Part shown: positions 40,613-42,655 of the stretch, one piece after another
How the letters are laid out: each line of letters begins with the position of its first letter
Position numbering within the stretch: the first letter of the stretch is position 1
NCBI GenBank assembly: GCA_021413705.1
Contig: JAIOPX010000130.1
Span: forward strand, 1-42,655
Direction of reading: 5' to 3'
DNA from: Planctomycetota bacterium
Lineage (GTDB): Bacteria; Planctomycetota; Planctomycetia; Pirellulales; UBA7805
DNA length: 42,655 nt
Position numbers and translations under genes: made by a program
Notes under the pieces: model-generated
Told to the model about the DNA's origin: nothing
Database searches by the model: none
Seen by the model: the letters and a program-made list of their open reading frames with translations, nothing else

Positions 40613-40731
40613 GAGTTCTGTCGTCCGGCGAGGCACCCCCCTGCCCTGCCATCGGGCTCTGACGACGACAATTCGATTTCTGCCCACGATCCCACCATCG
40701 ACGCCCCACCTGTTTCGAGGTTCCACCGCGC

Positions 40732-42522
40732 ATGGCTGTGCTGCTGCACATTAAAAACGCTTACAAAAGCTACGGCGACCAGGTGCTTTTGGACGGGGCG
40801 GAAGCGGTGCTCACCGAGGACGTGAAGGTCGGCTTCATCGGCCGCAACGGCGCCGGCAAGAGTACGCTGCTGCGCGTGCTGCTGGGAGATGAGGAACTCG
40901 ATAAGGGGGAAGTGATCCGCCATTCCAAGTTCCGTCCTGGCTATCTGCGGCAGCACGATCCGTTCCAGCCGGGTGAGACGGCCATGGAATTTCTGCTGCG
41001 CGACAGTGGCCAGCCCGACTGGAAATGCGGCGAAGTGGCGGGCGAGTTCGAACTCAAAGGGGCCTATCTCGACGGCCCGGTTTCCAAGCTCTCCGGCGGC
41101 TGGCAGACGCGCGTCAAGCTGGCGGCCCTGCTGTTGCACGAGCCAAACCTGCTGCTGTTGGACGAGCCGACGAACTTCTTGGATCTGCGAACGCAGATCG
41201 TGCTGGAGCATTTTCTCCGCAACCACCGCGGCGCCTGCTTGATTGTGTCGCACGACCGGGCCTTTCTGGCGGCCACCTGCAGCCACACACTCGACCTGTC
41301 GCGCGGCAAGCTGACGATGTTCCCGGGCAAGATCGATGCTTTCCTCGAATTTCAATCAGAACGCCTGGAACACGACCAGCGCGTCAACGCCTCGGTGATG
41401 GCCAAACGCCGCCACCTGGAAGAGTTTATCGCCAAGAACCGAGCCAGGGCGAGCACGGCCACGCGGGCCAAATCAAAAAGCAAGCAGCTTGAGAAACTGG
41501 AAACCGTCGAAATTGCCGCCGACGAGCCGACGGCCAACATCCGCGCGCCGATCGTCGAGCCGCGCAAAGGTGCGGCTTTGCGCTGCGAAGGGCTGGCGAT
41601 CGGTTACCCGGACCACACGGTGGCCGGTGATATCGAACTGGAGATCACGCACGGCTCCCGCGCGGCCGTGGTGGGAGACAACGGCCAGGGTAAGACCACG
41701 TTCCTGCGCACGATTGTCGATTCGTTGCCGGCAATCAAAGGGGACGTCCGTTGGGGCTATGGCTGCCAGATTGGCATCTATGCGCAGCATGTTTACACGA
41801 GCCTCAATGAAAAGCAGACGGTGCTCGACTATCTGGAATACAACGCCGCGCCGGGAACGAAGACGCAGCAGATTCTGGACGTGGCCGGAGCGCTCTTGTT
41901 CCGCGGCGACCATGTGAAGAAAAAAGTCTCGGTCCTTTCCGGTGGCGAGCGGGCCAGGCTCTGCATGGCAGGCCTGCTGCTCAGTCAATACAACATCCTG
42001 ATCCTCGATGAGCCAGGCAACCATCTCGACGTCGATACCGTCGAGGCTCTCGCCCAAGCGTTGATCGACTACCAGGGTACGGTGATCTTCACCAGCCACG
42101 ACCGGCACTTCATGAAGCGCGTGGCCACATGCATCGTGGAAGTTCGCGACGGCCATGTGACGAACTATCGGGGCGATTACGAAGCCTATCTCTATTCGGT
42201 CAACAAAGAAATCGAAGACGGGGAGCGAGAGTTAGCCACAAGGCTCTCGAAGGCGCCTCCCGTCAAAGGGAAGCCGCCCAAAGCTCCGCCGAAGCCCCCC
42301 CAGCGCAGCGAGCGCGAAGTTCGCAAAGAGATGACGAACCTCGAACGCACGATCAGCCGCACCGATGAGCAAAAGCGGGCGATCAACGATCAACTGCTGC
42401 AAGCGACCGATCCGACCGAAGCGATGCGCCTGCACAACGAGGTCACAGCCCTAGCGGCACAAATCGCCGAAGCCGAAGAACGCTGGTGCCAGTTGCAAGC
42501 CGAGCTGGACGAAGCCCCATAG
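40732..42522 (+). CDS. ABC-F subfamily ATPase (Uup-like ribosome-associated factor)
   Basis: 596 residues with two ATPase domains and no membrane helices. First: Walker A GRNGAGKST (37-45), signature LSGGW (120-124), Walker B LLLDEPTNFLD (141-151). The linker (about 210-260, YRREL-like, HLEEFIAKNRARASTATRAK) is the ABC-F motif. Second: GDNGQGKTT (315-323), LSGGE (402-406) and LILDEPGNHLD (423-433), where the usual T of DEPTNHLD is G. A C-terminal Lys/Pro-rich segment and coiled coil (ERTISRTDEQKRAINDQLLQ) match Uup-like proteins. It probably acts on the ribosome or DNA structure. Confidence 0.92.
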   Translation: MAVLLHIKNAYKSYGDQVLLDGAEAVLTEDVKVGFIGRNGAGKSTLLRVLLGDEELDKGEVIRHSKFRPGYLRQHDPFQPGETAMEFLLRDSGQPDWKCGEVAGEFELKGAYLDGPVSKLSGGWQTRVKLAALLLHEPNLLLLDEPTNFLDLRTQIVLEHFLRNHRGACLIVSHDRAFLAATCSHTLDLSRGKLTMFPGKIDAFLEFQSERLEHDQRVNASVMAKRRHLEEFIAKNRARASTATRAKSKSKQLEKLETVEIAADEPTANIRAPIVEPRKGAALRCEGLAIGYPDHTVAGDIELEITHGSRAAVVGDNGQGKTTFLRTIVDSLPAIKGDVRWGYGCQIGIYAQHVYTSLNEKQTVLDYLEYNAAPGTKTQQILDVAGALLFRGDHVKKKVSVLSGGERARLCMAGLLLSQYNILILDEPGNHLDVDTVEALAQALIDYQGTVIFTSHDRHFMKRVATCIVEVRDGHVTNYRGDYEAYLYSVNKEIEDGERELATRLSKAPPVKGKPPKAPPKPPQRSEREVRKEMTNLERTISRTDEQKRAINDQLLQATDPTEAMRLHNEVTALAAQIAEAEERWCQLQAELDEAP

Positions 42523-42526
42523 TATC

Positions 42527-42551
42527 CATCACGCTCCGCGTGATGATTTTC
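42527..42551 (+). terminator. Intrinsic terminator after the ABC-F gene
   Basis: CATCACGC-TCC-GCGTGATG, a perfect 8-bp stem, followed by ATTTTCT; it begins five bases after the stop codon. The last 100 bases of the window after it hold no recognisable gene. Confidence 0.7.
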
Positions 42552-42655
42552 TCATACAACGGGAATGTGGGTGGCTGGGACGAGGTGAAGTACCCGAATT
42601 GCTCGCCCCATGCCCGCGAAGGAGACTGAGGCGAACGCCAATGCCTTCATGCCCA

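Overview
The window looks like a chromosomal segment of a planctomycete, probably Pirellulales-like or a related uncultured lineage. The evidence is the gene content: an ECF sigma factor, FecR-type anti-sigma protein and PEP-CTERM protein in a row; a Hanks-type Ser/Thr kinase with one membrane helix; DUF4190/DUF1559-like pseudopilin proteins; an isochorismatase-ThuA fusion; secreted proteins of unknown function; and many short palindromic or low-complexity repeats between and inside genes. No phage structural genes, integrase, IS transposase, CRISPR array or rRNA were found. The assignment is an inference from families, not from a marker gene.

Layout. 1-4.4 kb: a partial gene at the edge, a small Cys-pair protein, an HNH endonuclease, a secreted calcineurin-like phosphoesterase overlapped by a TPR fragment, and a 7Fe ferredoxin (fdxA). 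4.8-8.0 kb: ECF sigma factor, DUF218/YdcF protein and Ser/Thr kinase. 8.1-10 kb: tRNA-Glu(CTC), a small protein overlapping a truncated nucleotidyltransferase, and a chromate transporter. 10.4-15.5 kb: a secreted protein, a sarcosine-oxidase-like flavoenzyme, and the ECF sigma / FecR / PEP-CTERM set. 15.6-16.7 kb: a small toxin-antitoxin islet holding a RelBE-like pair and the collapsed remains of a VapBC pair. 16.8-23.2 kb: a minus-strand operon joined by ATGA overlaps (TPR gluzincin peptidase, MazG-like pyrophosphohydrolase, large membrane protein, ABC ATPase). 23.3-27.1 kb: DUF2628 protein, secreted serpin, cyanase, a frameshifted DUF4190/pseudopilin gene and a small conserved protein. 27.1-29.7 kb: retropepsin-like protein and DUF5678-like protein as an overlapping pair, then a TIGR03960-type radical SAM enzyme. 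30.0-33.2 kb: Rieske protein, UPF0173 hydrolase, membrane protein, diguanylate cyclase and an unlisted 48-residue membrane protein. 33.6-36.1 kb: tRNA-Asp(GTC) with a clear promoter and terminator, a protein made of three HTH-like repeats, and the divergent isochorismatase-ThuA fusion. 36.3-42.6 kb: M48 peptidase, BON protein, STAS protein, thiol peroxidase (tpx), a second DUF4190/DUF1559-like protein and an ABC-F ATPase.

Two things stand out. First, short repeats form an unusual architecture: an outer inverted repeat enclosing two small hairpins. They mostly sit a few bases after stop codons, and at least one is translated inside a gene; other low-complexity repeats are also read through in frame by coding regions. 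Second, several small modules are caught partly broken: VapB nonsense plus deletion fusion to the PIN C-terminus, a nucleotidyltransferase cut after its first motif, a one-base frameshift, and a TPR tail. The DUF5678/retropepsin pair and the triple-HTH protein are the intact modules with the least known biology. All product names rest on reading motifs by eye; no database search was run.
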